Shown here: positions 1-9,067 of the stretch, piece by piece
Position numbering within the stretch: the first letter of the stretch is position 1
Layout of the letters: every line of letters begins with the position of its first letter
Assembly: GCA_947626185.1 (NCBI GenBank)
Contig: CANQRD010000006.1
Span: forward strand, 1-48,760
Origin: an uncultured Flavobacterium sp.
GTDB lineage: Bacteria; Bacteroidota; Bacteroidia; Flavobacteriales; Flavobacteriaceae
DNA: 48,760 nucleotides
Reading direction: 5' to 3'
Position numbers and translations under genes: made by a program
The notes under the pieces: generated by a model
Seen by the model: only the letters and a program-made list of their open reading frames with translations
Told to the model about the DNA's origin: nothing
Database searches by the model: none

Positions 1-908
1 GCAAGCAATTGAAGTGCTTCTTGCTGATACATTTCCATTTTTTTTGTAGCATAATCCAATCCGCCTGCTTCTTTTACATAAGCAATAACTTCCTTAACTC
101 TGCGTTTATCTTCGTTGTAGTTTTTTACAGAATTTATTAACCACTTTCGTTTGTCTTTGCTTGCAGTATTTAAGGCATATATTAAAGGCAATGTCATTTT
201 TTGCTCTTTAATATCAATTCCTGTTGGTTTTCCTATGGGGCCGTCGGTATAATCAAATAAATCATCTTTTATTTGAAAAGCCATTCCAATAACTTCGCCA
301 AACTTGCGCATTCGCTCTATAAGTTCAGCATTATCTGGCTGTACAGATGCCGCACCTAACGAACAACAAGCAGCAATAAGTGTTGCAGTTTTTTGACGAA
401 TAATTTCATAATAAATATCTTCTGTAATATCTAATCTGCGTGCTTTTTCAATTTGAAGTAATTCACCTTCACTCATTTCTCGTACTGCCACAGAAATAAT
501 TCGAAGTAAATCAAAATCACCATTATCAATAGAAAGCAATAAACCTTTAGACAACAAATAATCGCCAACAAGCACCGCTATTTTATTTTTCCATAAAGCG
601 TTTAACGAGAAAAATCCGCGGCGTTTATTGCTATCATCCACCACATCATCGTGTACTAAAGTAGCCGTATGAATTAATTCTATAACAGATGCGCCTCTAT
701 AAGTACGTTCGTTTACTTCTCCATTGCCCATCATTTTTGCAACAAGAAATACAAACATTGGACGCATTTGTTTTCCTTTTCGGTTAACAATATAGTACGT
801 AATACGGTTTAATAATGCCACTTTTGTAGCCATAGATTTATGAAACTTTTTTTCGAAAAGCTCCATTTCTAATTTTATAGGATCTTGTATTTGTTGTACT
901 ATATTCAT
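1..908 (-). CDS. Polyprenyl diphosphate synthase (IspB-like), 3' end missing
   Basis: Trans-isoprenyl diphosphate synthase that extends an allylic diphosphate with isopentenyl diphosphate, probably making the side chain of menaquinone. Read from the ATG at 906-908, it gives 302 codons before the window edge. The first aspartate-rich motif DDVVD is at about residues 87-91, after LVH. The second, DDLFD, is at about 215-219, after FQIK, and GDYLLSKG lies between them. These are the Mg-diphosphate binding sites of the family. Compared with the roughly 320-residue family length, only about 20 C-terminal residues are missing. It sits 18 bases downstream of rlmN on the same strand, so co-transcription is likely. 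The chain length of the product cannot be read from the sequence. Confidence 0.9.
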   Translation of the reverse strand, partial: MNIVQQIQDPIKLEMELFEKKFHKSMATKVALLNRITYYIVNRKGKQMRPMFVFLVAKMMGNGEVNERTYRGASVIELIHTATLVHDDVVDDSNKRRGFFSLNALWKNKIAVLVGDYLLSKGLLLSIDNGDFDLLRIISVAVREMSEGELLQIEKARRLDITEDIYYEIIRQKTATLIAACCSLGAASVQPDNAELIERMRKFGEVIGMAFQIKDDLFDYTDGPIGKPTGIDIKEQKMTLPLIYALNTASKDKRKWLINSVKNYNEDKRRVKEVIAYVKEAGGLDYATKKMEMYQQEALQLL

Positions 909-926
909 TAACTTCTAGTAATTTAG

Positions 927-1967
927 TTATGATTTATTAGCTAATTGTCCGCAAGCTGCATCAATATCTTTTCCTCTACTTCTGCGTACTACAACCGTAA
1001 TATTATTACTTTCTAAGGCTTTGATATAATTGTCAATCACCGAAGAATCTGCTTGTTGAAATATTCCATCATCAATAGGATTGTATTCAATTAAATTTAC
1101 TTTTGAAGGCGCATATTTGCAGAACTTAACCAAGGCATCAATCGATTTTTTATCATCATTTATTCCTTTCCAAACTACATACTCATATGTAATTCTACTT
1201 TTTGTTTTATTGTACCAATATTGTAAAGCATCTCTCAAATCGGTTAATGGAAAGCTTTTAGAAAACGGCATAATTTCGTTTCTAATTTCTTCGATAGCTG
1301 AGTGCAATGATACTGCCAACTTAAATTTCACACCATCGTCTGCCAATTTCTTAATCATTTTCGGAATTCCGGATGTAGAAACTGTAATACGCTTTGCAGA
1401 CATTCCCAATCCTTCGTCAGAAGTAATTTTATCAATGGCTGCTTGTACGTTATTATAATTCATCAACGGTTCTCCCATTCCCATAAACACAATGTTTGAT
1501 AAGGGTCTGCCATGATGCAAACGGCTTTGTTTATCGATAGTAACTACCTGATCATAAATTTCATCGGGATTTAAGTTTCGCATACGTTTTAAACGTGCAG
1601 TTGCACAGAATTCGCAATCCAAACTACAACCTACTTGAGAAGAAACACAAGCTGTTGTTCTTGTTTCTGTTGGAATTAATACAGATTCTACAATTAATCC
1701 GTCATGTAATTTTACTCCGTTTTTAATTGTTCCGTCAATACTAATTTGCATGGTATCTACAGAAATATGATTGATTACAAAATGATCTTGTAACATTTGA
1801 CGAGTTTCTTTTGATAAATTGCTCATATCGTCAAAGGTATGGGCGCCTTTACTCCATAACCATTCATAAACTTGATTTCCTCTAAATGCTTTATCACCTT
1901 GAGAAACAAAAAATTCTCTTAATGCTTCTTTAGATAAACTTCTAATATCTTTTTTCTCCGCTTGCAT
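927..1967 (-). CDS. rlmN: Dual-specificity rRNA/tRNA adenine-C2 methyltransferase RlmN
   Basis: Radical SAM enzyme that methylates C2 of A2503 in 23S rRNA and, in characterised members, A37 of some tRNAs. The 346 residues match the family length. The radical-SAM cluster motif CSLDCEFC gives Cys114, Cys118 and Cys121. GMGEPLMNY follows at about residue 162, and the C-terminal AACGQL holds the cysteine that is methylated during catalysis (about Cys339). The ATG at 1965-1967 lies only four bases after a TAACTTTG promoter element, so the mRNA may have almost no leader. The polyprenyl synthase follows 18 bases downstream. Confidence 0.96.
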   Translation of the reverse strand: MQAEKKDIRSLSKEALREFFVSQGDKAFRGNQVYEWLWSKGAHTFDDMSNLSKETRQMLQDHFVINHISVDTMQISIDGTIKNGVKLHDGLIVESVLIPTETRTTACVSSQVGCSLDCEFCATARLKRMRNLNPDEIYDQVVTIDKQSRLHHGRPLSNIVFMGMGEPLMNYNNVQAAIDKITSDEGLGMSAKRITVSTSGIPKMIKKLADDGVKFKLAVSLHSAIEEIRNEIMPFSKSFPLTDLRDALQYWYNKTKSRITYEYVVWKGINDDKKSIDALVKFCKYAPSKVNLIEYNPIDDGIFQQADSSVIDNYIKALESNNITVVVRRSRGKDIDAACGQLANKS

Positions 1968-1971
1968 GGTG

Positions 1972-1979
1972 CAAAGTTA
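1972..1979 (-). promoter_or_regulatory. Bacteroidota -7 promoter element of rlmN
   Basis: Read on the minus strand this is TAACTTTG, an exact match to the TAnnTTTG element. It ends four bases before the rlmN start codon. I see no convincing TTTG at the usual 19-base distance upstream, so the call rests on the -7 element and its position. Confidence 0.5.
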
Positions 1980-2032
1980 ATTTTTTTACGTGAATTAATC
2001 GAATTTTGCTATTGATGGTTATTTTATTTATC

Positions 2033-2067
2033 AAAAAAAGCTAACATTCAATCGAATACTAGCTTTT
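2033..2067 (-). terminator. Intrinsic terminator of the fumarase gene
   Basis: On the minus strand, AAAAGCTA pairs with TAGCTTTT. An inner ATTC/GAAT stem and a run of seven T follow. It lies 33 bases beyond the fumarase stop codon. Confidence 0.7.
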
Positions 2068-2099
2068 ACTCATTTAATATTTATTAAGTTGTTAGTTTT

Positions 2100-3704
2100 C
2101 TATTTTAAATCAGCAAAAAAGTCGTTCCCTTTATCATCTGTAATAATAAATGCAGGGAAGTTTCTCACTTCTATTTTACGAACCGCTTCCATTCCCAACT
2201 CTGGAAAATCTACAACTTCAACACTTAAAATGTTTTCTTTTGCTAAAATTGCTGCTGGTCCACCGATAGAGCCTAAATAAAAACCACCGTGTTTCTTACA
2301 AGCATCTGTTACCGCTTGACTACGGTTTCCTTTTGCCAACATAATCATACTTCCGCCAGCTGCTTGGAAGGCATCTACATACGGATCCATACGCCCCGCA
2401 GTTGTAGGCCCAAAACTTCCTGAAGGCATTCCTTCCGGTGTTTTTGCAGGTCCTGCATAATAAATTGGATGATTTTTAAAATAATCAGGCATTTCTTGAC
2501 CATTATCTAACATTTCCTGAATTTTAGCATGCGCAGTATCTCTTGCTACGATTACAGTTCCGTTTAATATTAAACGTGTTTTTATTGGATATTTTGTCAA
2601 TTCTGCTAATTGTTCTTTCATTGGCTTGTTAAGATCAATTACCACTGGCTCTTCTAGATGAGGAGCAACAGCAGGTAGAAAACGTGCAGGATTTGTTTCT
2701 AATTGCTCAATAAAAAGTCCTTCTTCTGTAATTTTAGCTTTTATGTTTCTATCCGCAGAACAAGATACTCCTAATCCTACTGGACAAGAAGCAGCATGAC
2801 GAGGTAAACGAATTACACGAACATCGTGTGTAAAGTATTTTCCTCCAAACTGAGCCCCAATATGAGATTCTTGACAAATTTTCTGTAAGCGCTCTTCCCA
2901 TTCTAAATCACGGAAAGCCTGTCCGCCCATATTTCCAGATGTAGGTAAGTTATCGTAATATCCTGCTGATGCTTTTTTTACTGTTGCTAAATTTGCTTCA
3001 GCAGAAGTGCCACCAATCACTAATGCCAAGTGATAAGGAGGACAAGCTGAAGTTCCTAAATCCATTATTTTTTCTTTGATAAACTCTGTAAGATTCTTTT
3101 CGTTTAGTAACGATTTTGTTTTCTGATACAAGAAAGTTTTATTGGCAGATCCACCTCCTTTTGCTAAAAATAAAAACTCATATTTTGCCCCTTCAGATGC
3201 GTAAATATCAATTTGCGCAGGAAGATTTGACCCAGAGTTTTTTTCTTCAAACATACTAATTGGAACAATTTGAGAATATCTTAAATTCTTCTTTTGATAT
3301 GTATTAAAAATTCCTTTTGATAAGCTTTCAGCATCATTAGATCCTGTGTAAACATTTTCACCTTTTTTACCTACCACGATTGCTGTACCCGTATCTTGAC
3401 AAGAAGGCAACTGCCCTTCCACTGCAACAACAGCATTTTGTAGTAAATTATATGCTACAAAACGATCGTTATCTGTTGCTTCTGGATCGTCTAAAATAGC
3501 TCTTAATTTTTCTAAATGAGATGTTCTTAGCATAAAAGAAACATCTGTCATTGCTTCTTCAGCCAACAACTCAATCCCCTTAGGATCAACTACTAAAATT
3601 TCTCTATCTCCTAATTTTTCAACTTTTACGAAATCAGAAGAAATCTTTTTGTACTGTGTATCGTCTTTTTGAATTGGATACGGATCTTGATATATGAAGT
3701 CCAT
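2100..3704 (-). CDS. Class I fumarate hydratase (iron-sulfur)
   Basis: Interconverts fumarate and L-malate in the TCA cycle. The 534 residues carry both fumarase domains on one chain, like E. coli FumA/FumB. Cys102 (in PSCQDTGTA), Cys221 (in TSACPPYHL) and Cys315 (in GVSCSADRN) fit the three ligands of the oxygen-sensitive [4Fe-4S] cluster. The C-terminal domain contains [15 protein letters not shown], typical of the family. It is a single-gene unit ending at a hairpin at 2033-2067. Class I enzymes can have secondary hydratase activity on other dicarboxylates, but fumarase is the best call. The family is used in both aerobic and anaerobic Bacteroidota. Confidence 0.95.
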   Translation of the reverse strand: MDFIYQDPYPIQKDDTQYKKISSDFVKVEKLGDREILVVDPKGIELLAEEAMTDVSFMLRTSHLEKLRAILDDPEATDNDRFVAYNLLQNAVVAVEGQLPSCQDTGTAIVVGKKGENVYTGSNDAESLSKGIFNTYQKKNLRYSQIVPISMFEEKNSGSNLPAQIDIYASEGAKYEFLFLAKGGGSANKTFLYQKTKSLLNEKNLTEFIKEKIMDLGTSACPPYHLALVIGGTSAEANLATVKKASAGYYDNLPTSGNMGGQAFRDLEWEERLQKICQESHIGAQFGGKYFTHDVRVIRLPRHAASCPVGLGVSCSADRNIKAKITEEGLFIEQLETNPARFLPAVAPHLEEPVVIDLNKPMKEQLAELTKYPIKTRLILNGTVIVARDTAHAKIQEMLDNGQEMPDYFKNHPIYYAGPAKTPEGMPSGSFGPTTAGRMDPYVDAFQAAGGSMIMLAKGNRSQAVTDACKKHGGFYLGSIGGPAAILAKENILSVEVVDFPELGMEAVRKIEVRNFPAFIITDDKGNDFFADLK

Positions 3705-3853
3705 GAAAATTTATTTTTAGTATGTTTAGTAAAGTTACTGATATTTGGTATTCAATAATAATAGAATGTTTCTAAATAAAAAGATTTACTTATACTTATG
3801 AAAGAACACAATAAACGATTATTAATGATTTTTTTACAAACATCTTCTTTTAT

Positions 3854-4264
3854 TTATAAACTTCTCATATACGCTTCTATTGCTTCTAAATCTGTATTAC
3901 TCATTTTTTTTGTAATTTGGAGGTTTGCTTGCATAATGATAAATTGTGCTGGATCTACAATTGGATCTGACTCTCCTTTTAAAAACGCTACAATACTTGC
4001 TCCTTCTTTATCGTAAATACTTACTATTTCTTGCACACTTGGTCCTATTACTTTTTTATCTGCTATATGACATGACGCACACGTTCCTTTTCCTCTAAAT
4101 AATTTATCGCCTAATGCAATTTTTTCTACTTGAGTCATTTCTGTTGTCCCTCCTCTTTCAGATTCATAAACTGGAGCTGGTAATTGAGTTTCTTGCTTCT
4201 TCCCACATGAAAAAAACATTGTCAAAACTAATAAAGCAACAGTTGTTTTAAAAAAAGTACACAT
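3854..4264 (-). CDS. Lipoprotein c-type cytochrome
   Basis: Small secreted electron carrier of 136 residues. The N-terminus has a positive residue, a hydrophobic stretch and a lipobox ending FFSC at Cys20, so it is probably lipid-anchored. One haem-binding motif, CASCH, is at residues 62-66. Methionines in the C-terminal half (IIMQAN and KKMSNTD) are candidates for the sixth ligand. The gene stands alone, and its redox partner cannot be told from the neighbours. A TAACTTTG element lies about 30 bases upstream. The family is mono-haem class I cytochrome c. Confidence 0.88.
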   Translation of the reverse strand: MCTFFKTTVALLVLTMFFSCGKKQETQLPAPVYESERGGTTEMTQVEKIALGDKLFRGKGTCASCHIADKKVIGPSVQEIVSIYDKEGASIVAFLKGESDPIVDPAQFIIMQANLQITKKMSNTDLEAIEAYMRSL

Positions 4265-4292
4265 ACTTAATATTTTTATTTATTTCTATACT

Positions 4293-4300
4293 CAAAGTTA
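4293..4300 (-). promoter_or_regulatory. Likely -7 element of the cytochrome c gene
   Basis: Minus-strand TAACTTTG, matching TAnnTTTG, 29 bases before the ATG. No strong upstream TTTG at the ideal spacing was seen. Confidence 0.4.
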
Positions 4301-4382
4301 CAAAATCTATTAGACTTTACTTTTTACAATTAAGAATATTTTATTCTAAAACCTTATATTCGTTTAACCAAACAACTTAATT

Positions 4383-5171
4383 ATGAAGAAATTAATTACA
4401 ATGTTGGCTTTTGTACTTTGTAGTATAACATTTGCCCAAAAAACTGACAAAGATGTTTATATAGCCAATCATTTACCACTCTTAAAGGAGAATCTTACTA
4501 CTAAAGAATATAACACTTTTAAAAAAAGCATGCGTTTTGATAAAAAGGGAAAACTAATTTATCAAAATTCGGATTTATTAGAAAAAGGGGCAGGCAACCA
4601 ATTTGGTGTATATTATCAATATATCTCTACACAACGTACTGGAGCATCTTATCCTATTGTTCTTGTGAAAGATGACGGAACAGAAATAACTATTGAACCT
4701 GATGGTACTATTAGTAGAACCAGCATTTCTACAAAAGAAGTAACTGACAGTACAATAGTTAGAAATACAATTAAATCATACACAGATAAAGAATACAACG
4801 TAAGTGAACTACTAACGGAAGATGGTTTATTTATTGTTACCTCAACTAGTTGTGGACCTTGTGTGACAGCGTATCCTGAACTAAACGAGTTAACTAAAAA
4901 TGAAGCTTTTTCAAAAATCAACTTCGTAGCTTTATATAGAGATTCTTTTCAGAAAATAAATACGTTTAAAGAAGGAAGTATGTTTCAGCGTTTTGGTGAA
5001 TTAAACGCTCCTTGGATTATTTTTAGTTCAGATGAATTAATTAAGCGCTACAAAACCAAGTATGATTTTAAAGGAGTGCCTTATGTATTTATTAAAAAAA
5101 ATGGTAAAATCATCTATCAAGGATATGGTATCAAAATAGATGTTTTAAAGAAAGAATTAGTAAAAATATAA
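4383..5171 (+). CDS. Secreted thioredoxin-fold protein
   Basis: The 262-residue protein begins with a signal peptide that probably ends SITFAQ near residue 19. The N-terminal half (about 20-140) is of no family I recognise. The C-terminal part has a thioredoxin-like active site CGPC at residues 157-160, after IVTSTS, and a cis-proline-like GVPYVFIKKNGKI near residue 230. This fits a periplasmic or secreted thiol-disulfide oxidoreductase of the TlpA/ResA type, perhaps serving cytochrome c maturation or disulfide reduction. That role is an inference; the neighbouring cytochrome c gene is divergent. A terminator follows directly. Confidence 0.85.
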   Translation: MKKLITMLAFVLCSITFAQKTDKDVYIANHLPLLKENLTTKEYNTFKKSMRFDKKGKLIYQNSDLLEKGAGNQFGVYYQYISTQRTGASYPIVLVKDDGTEITIEPDGTISRTSISTKEVTDSTIVRNTIKSYTDKEYNVSELLTEDGLFIVTSTSCGPCVTAYPELNELTKNEAFSKINFVALYRDSFQKINTFKEGSMFQRFGELNAPWIIFSSDELIKRYKTKYDFKGVPYVFIKKNGKIIYQGYGIKIDVLKKELVKI

Positions 5172-5201
5172 AAAGCCTAAAAATAAACTTTCAGGCTTTT
5201 T
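5170..5201. terminator. Bidirectional terminator between the thioredoxin gene and hemB
   Basis: AAAAAGCCT pairs with AGGCTTTTT, with A and T runs on both sides. It starts at the stop codon of the plus-strand gene and lies 23 bases beyond the hemB stop on the other strand, so it can end the haem operon as well. Confidence 0.75.
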
Positions 5202-5223
5202 ATATTTATTTATATCTACTTTT

Positions 5224-6219
5224 TTATTTATTCAATAAAATAGCTGCTTCTTTTGCAAAATAAGTAGAAATTAAACTTGCTCCTGCACGCTTAATGCACA
5301 TTAATTGCTCCATCATAATTTTATCGTGATCTAACCATCCTTTTTCAGCAGCGGCTTTAATCATTGCATACTCACCAGAAACGTGAAATACAGCAACGGG
5401 AATATTTACATTGTCTTTTACTTCACGAACAATATCTAAATATGCTGTTCCGGGTTTTACCATAACAATATCCGCTCCTTCTTCCGCATCCCAAACGGCT
5501 TCTTTAATAGCTTCAATTCGGTTAGCATAATCCATTTGATACGTTTTTTTATCGGTAGGAACAACTTCTGTTGTTTGCCTTGGCGCAGAATCTAAAGCAT
5601 CACGGAAAGGTCCGTAAAAAGCTGATGCATATTTAGCAGAATAACTCATGATTCCCACATTGGTAAATCCTGCTGCATCTAAACCTTCACGCATGCGTAA
5701 AATACGTCCATCCATCATGTCTGAAGGTGCTACAAAATCAGCTCCAGCTTCGGCATGAGAAATTGCCATTTTTACTAAAGCATTAACGGTAGAATCATTT
5801 TCTACTTCTCCATTTTTAATAATTCCATCATGACCGTACATTGAATACGGATCTAACGCAACATCTGGCATTACAATCATTTCTGGCACAACTGCTTTAA
5901 TGGCACGAATTGCATTTTGCATCAATCCGTTTGCATTCCAGGCTTCTTTGCCCGTATTGTCTTTTAAATCGTCGTTTACCTTTACGTAAATATTCACTGC
6001 ACGAATTCCCAAATCGAACAACTCTTTCACTTCTTTTACAGTTAAATCAATTGAGCGACGGAAAATTCCTGGCATTGAAGGTATTTCTATTTCCTGATTT
6101 TTACCTTCCACAATAAACATTGGAAACATAAAATCTTCTGGACTTAAACTAGTTTCACGAACCAAACTTCTAATTGATTCGTTTTGTCTTAATCTTCTAC
6201 CTCTGTGTAATGGAAACAT
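5224..6219 (-). CDS. hemB: Porphobilinogen synthase (delta-aminolevulinate dehydratase), Mg-type
   Basis: Condenses two 5-aminolevulinate molecules to porphobilinogen in the cytoplasm. The 331 residues match the family. The Schiff-base lysines are Lys196 (SAKYASAFYGPF) and Lys255 (VMVKPG). In the metal loop (about 118-132) the three cysteines of Zn enzymes are replaced by Ala121, Asp123 and Asp131 (PDVALDPYSMYGHDG), so this is the Zn-independent, Mg/K-activated type. It is the last gene of the minus-strand haem operon, 15 bases after a DUF4421 gene, and ends before a bidirectional hairpin. Confidence 0.97.
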   Translation of the reverse strand: MFPLHRGRRLRQNESIRSLVRETSLSPEDFMFPMFIVEGKNQEIEIPSMPGIFRRSIDLTVKEVKELFDLGIRAVNIYVKVNDDLKDNTGKEAWNANGLMQNAIRAIKAVVPEMIVMPDVALDPYSMYGHDGIIKNGEVENDSTVNALVKMAISHAEAGADFVAPSDMMDGRILRMREGLDAAGFTNVGIMSYSAKYASAFYGPFRDALDSAPRQTTEVVPTDKKTYQMDYANRIEAIKEAVWDAEEGADIVMVKPGTAYLDIVREVKDNVNIPVAVFHVSGEYAMIKAAAEKGWLDHDKIMMEQLMCIKRAGASLISTYFAKEAAILLNK

Positions 6220-6234
6220 ATTTTGAGATTTTAA

Positions 6235-7164
6235 TTATAGTATTTTATGATATAAACTTTTTACTTTCTTTGGAGGATTGAATCGATAGCCTATTTCTAA
6301 TTTCATAAATCCAAAAGAATTCGTATATCTTTCATTAGTATGGTTTAAATAAAAAGAAGTTCCTGAATAGCTCAAAAAACTAAAGAAATTTTGGTAATTA
6401 TAGTCTAATTTAGCGTTTGCAGAGAATTCTGAAATTCCTTGTATTTCTCCATCCATATTAACTATTCCTGCACCTATACTTGCGCCTGCACCTAATAAGA
6501 ATCGATTGTTAATAACTAAATTGTAATAATAAGCAGGTGAAATGGTTGCGCTGTATACATTTAAATTAATAGGACTATCTACTTCAGATGACTTTAAATT
6601 TGTGTAATAAAAGGCAAAGTTGGCAATAAAACTACCTGTACTTTTTTTCTGCCATTCATTATGATTAAAAATAGTTTTGTAGGAAAACTTATCGTTAAAA
6701 ACATAAGAAGTTGTTCCTCCGATTTTAAGTGATTGTAATCCAGGATAAGCAAAAATATTCATTCCTTTTAAATTGACTAAAAAACCTTTTTGCTTAATTA
6801 ATGTGACGGATTGGTGCCACTTTTTAAGTGAAAAACGGGTAGTAAAACTAAAGTCTTTTGTGCTTTCTAACTCTTTATTGGTTTTTAGAAGATTTGGCGT
6901 AAATGCTAAGGAAACCGTTATAACTTTATAACTTACATTTCCTACTAATCGTATTGGAGAATTTGACATTAAATTCATCGTTGATGGCAAAATATCGTCT
7001 GGATTATTATAGAAAATATAAAATGAATCGTTACTCATTTCTGTCGAAACACTAGCAACAAGCCTTTCATCAAATTTTGTAATATAAGCTTGAAGTGTAT
7101 CTGTCTGGGCCACCAAAAAGTTGCAAAAAAAACACACGATTATAATTACAAGAAGCTTTTTCAT
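6235..7164 (-). CDS. Secreted DUF4421-like protein, second copy
   Basis: Protein of 309 residues with a clear signal peptide (positive start, hydrophobic core, cleavage probably after FLVA). The rest alternates short hydrophobic and polar stretches with many Tyr and Phe residues, which suggests a beta-barrel or outer-membrane-associated protein. It is clearly paralogous to the adjacent upstream gene: both contain GGTTSYVFNDKFS, KQKGF and FAFYYT in the same order. I assign DUF4421 from memory of the family pattern, so a profile search is needed. Its function is unknown. It lies three bases after its paralogue and 15 bases before hemB, so it is co-transcribed with the haem genes. Confidence 0.75.
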   Translation of the reverse strand: MKKLLVIIIVCFFCNFLVAQTDTLQAYITKFDERLVASVSTEMSNDSFYIFYNNPDDILPSTMNLMSNSPIRLVGNVSYKVITVSLAFTPNLLKTNKELESTKDFSFTTRFSLKKWHQSVTLIKQKGFLVNLKGMNIFAYPGLQSLKIGGTTSYVFNDKFSYKTIFNHNEWQKKSTGSFIANFAFYYTNLKSSEVDSPINLNVYSATISPAYYYNLVINNRFLLGAGASIGAGIVNMDGEIQGISEFSANAKLDYNYQNFFSFLSYSGTSFYLNHTNERYTNSFGFMKLEIGYRFNPPKKVKSLYHKIL

Positions 7165-7167
7165 CTA

Positions 7168-8136
7168 TTATATGCCTGTTTCTTTTTTTACTTCTCGTTT
7201 AATTTCTTTCATTTCCTTATTATAAAGGTTTCGTATTTTTTTTGGCGGATCAAATCTAAAACCTACAGCAATTAACCCATTTAAAGAGGAATCATCAACG
7301 CGTGTTTTATTTTCGTTAAAGAGAAAATTAGTGTTATTGATTTCTAAATAACTATAGAATGATTCAGTATTATAGCCTAATTTAGAATTAAAAATGACTT
7401 GCCCAAGAGCTGATGTTTTTTTATTATGAATATCTATTCCTGCACCGACTCCAAGTCCTCCAGATAAAAAAACTTTTCTATTTAATACCCATGTATAATA
7501 GTATGATGGACTGATTGACAAGCTATACGTTTCTAAATTAAAACTTGCTTTGTCATCTTTATTTTCCAAACTTGTATAATAAAAAGCAAAATTTGGAACA
7601 AAACTTCCTGCGCTTTTTATTTGCCATTGATTTTGATTAAACAAAGCAGAAAAGGAAAACTTGTCATTAAAAACATAAGAAGTTGTTCCTCCAACTTTTA
7701 TAGATCTAAAAGCTGGCAGATAAATTCCATCTTTAGTTTTCAGTTCAGTAAAAAATCCTTTTTGCTTAACAATACTAAGTGACTGGTACCATTTTTTATG
7801 ATGAAATCGAAAACCAAAATTAAAATTACTTGCTTTATATTTACTAGCATCTGACTTCATGAACCATGGAGTATAACCAACCGAAATATCTATTAACTTA
7901 TAAGTAGCTCCAAAACTTAATTTGTGTTTGATGTTTGGGAAAAAATTCAAGGTTTGCACTTTCCCATTTATCTCTTGGTTAAGAAAAAAAGAATCCGTAT
8001 CAGTTTGATAACTAGCACTTAAAATTACTTTATCTTCATATGAAATCATATAAGGATTCAACGAATCTTTTTGAGCAAATGTTCGTTGAAAGCAAAAGCA
8101 TATAATGATGATATTTATCCAAATTAATTTACCCAC
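7168..8136 (-). CDS. Secreted DUF4421-like protein, first copy
   Basis: Protein of 322 residues with a signal peptide ending near CFQRTFAQ and a beta-rich, aromatic-rich body, probably secreted or in the outer membrane. It shares ordered blocks with the next gene (KKWYQSLSIVKQKGF, VGGTTSYVFNDKFSF, PNFAFYYTSL), so the pair arose by tandem duplication. The C-terminus is Lys/Glu-rich (EMKEIKREVKKE). The start codon lies inside the end of hemF, a 13-base overlap, which ties it to the haem operon. No enzymatic motif is visible and the function is unknown. Confidence 0.75.
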   Translation of the reverse strand: MGKLIWINIIIICFCFQRTFAQKDSLNPYMISYEDKVILSASYQTDTDSFFLNQEINGKVQTLNFFPNIKHKLSFGATYKLIDISVGYTPWFMKSDASKYKASNFNFGFRFHHKKWYQSLSIVKQKGFFTELKTKDGIYLPAFRSIKVGGTTSYVFNDKFSFSALFNQNQWQIKSAGSFVPNFAFYYTSLENKDDKASFNLETYSLSISPSYYYTWVLNRKVFLSGGLGVGAGIDIHNKKTSALGQVIFNSKLGYNTESFYSYLEINNTNFLFNENKTRVDDSSLNGLIAVGFRFDPPKKIRNLYNKEMKEIKREVKKETGI

Positions 8137-9029
8137 TCTTTTGGCTGAGCTAAAATTTTTATTAATCTTTCTTCTTCCGAACCTATTTCTGGATGATGGT
8201 CATATACCCACTGCACATGTGGTGGTAAACTCATCAAAATAGACTCTATTCTTCCGTTGGTTTTTAATCCGAAAATAGTTCCTTTATCATGTACTAAGTT
8301 AAACTCTACATATCTACCTCTTCTTATCTCTTGCCAAGTTCTATTAGCGACTGTATAAGTTAAATTCTTCCTCTTTTCAACAATTGGCACGTAAGCCTCA
8401 AGAAAACTATTACCTACTTCTGTAACAAAATCATACCACTGATTTGCTGTCATTGTAGTAGTTTCTTCTAATCGATCAAAAAATAAACCACCTATTCCAC
8501 GCGCTTCATCTCTGTGATCATTCCAAAAATATTCATCACACTGCTTTTTATACAGTGGATAAAATTCTATATTGTGTTTATCGCAAGCTATTTTGCATAT
8601 TGTATGAAAATGAACTGCATCTTCATCAAACAAATAATAAGGTGTTAAATCTTGTCCGCCACCAAACCACGAGCGCACTACTTTACCTTCTTTATCATAC
8701 ATTTCAAAGTAACGCCAATTGGCGTGTACTGTTGGTACCATTGGATTTTTTGGATGGAGAACTAAACTTAGCCCACAAGCATAAAAATCAACATTGCCAA
8801 CATTGAAGTATTTTTGCATTGTAACTGGTAATTCTCCATGAACTGCAGAAATATTCACTCCACCTTTTTCAAATACATCGCCATCTTCAATAACACGAGT
8901 TCTTCCGCCTCCACCACCAGGACGCTCCCATAAATCTTGCAAAAAAATCGATTTGCCATCAATTTCTTCTAATTTTGAAGTAATTTGGTCTTGAAGTTGT
9001 TGAATATATTGATAGAACTTTTCTTTCAT
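8124..9029 (-). CDS. hemF: Oxygen-dependent coproporphyrinogen III oxidase
   Basis: Oxidatively decarboxylates coproporphyrinogen III to protoporphyrinogen IX using O2. I chose the ATG at 9027-9029 (starting MKEKFYQYIQQLQ) over the one five codons upstream: it has an AAGGA seven bases before it and fits the family N-terminus. That gives 301 residues. Family signatures are LWERPGGGGGRTRV near the N-terminus, WFGGGQDLTPYYL in the middle, and FNLVHDKGTIFGLKTNGR towards the C-terminus. It overlaps the next gene by 13 bases. The presence of HemF indicates that haem is made under oxic conditions. Confidence 0.96.
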   Translation of the reverse strand: MKEKFYQYIQQLQDQITSKLEEIDGKSIFLQDLWERPGGGGGRTRVIEDGDVFEKGGVNISAVHGELPVTMQKYFNVGNVDFYACGLSLVLHPKNPMVPTVHANWRYFEMYDKEGKVVRSWFGGGQDLTPYYLFDEDAVHFHTICKIACDKHNIEFYPLYKKQCDEYFWNDHRDEARGIGGLFFDRLEETTTMTANQWYDFVTEVGNSFLEAYVPIVEKRKNLTYTVANRTWQEIRRGRYVEFNLVHDKGTIFGLKTNGRIESILMSLPPHVQWVYDHHPEIGSEEERLIKILAQPKEWVN

Positions 9030-9067
9030 AATTACGTCCTTCATTTTCGTACATCCATTTAATGGAA

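Noticed and set aside
1081..1458. 125-codon open frame opposite rlmN
   Set aside because: It is the antisense of a strongly conserved radical SAM gene, has no start context or promoter, and its composition follows the sense gene.
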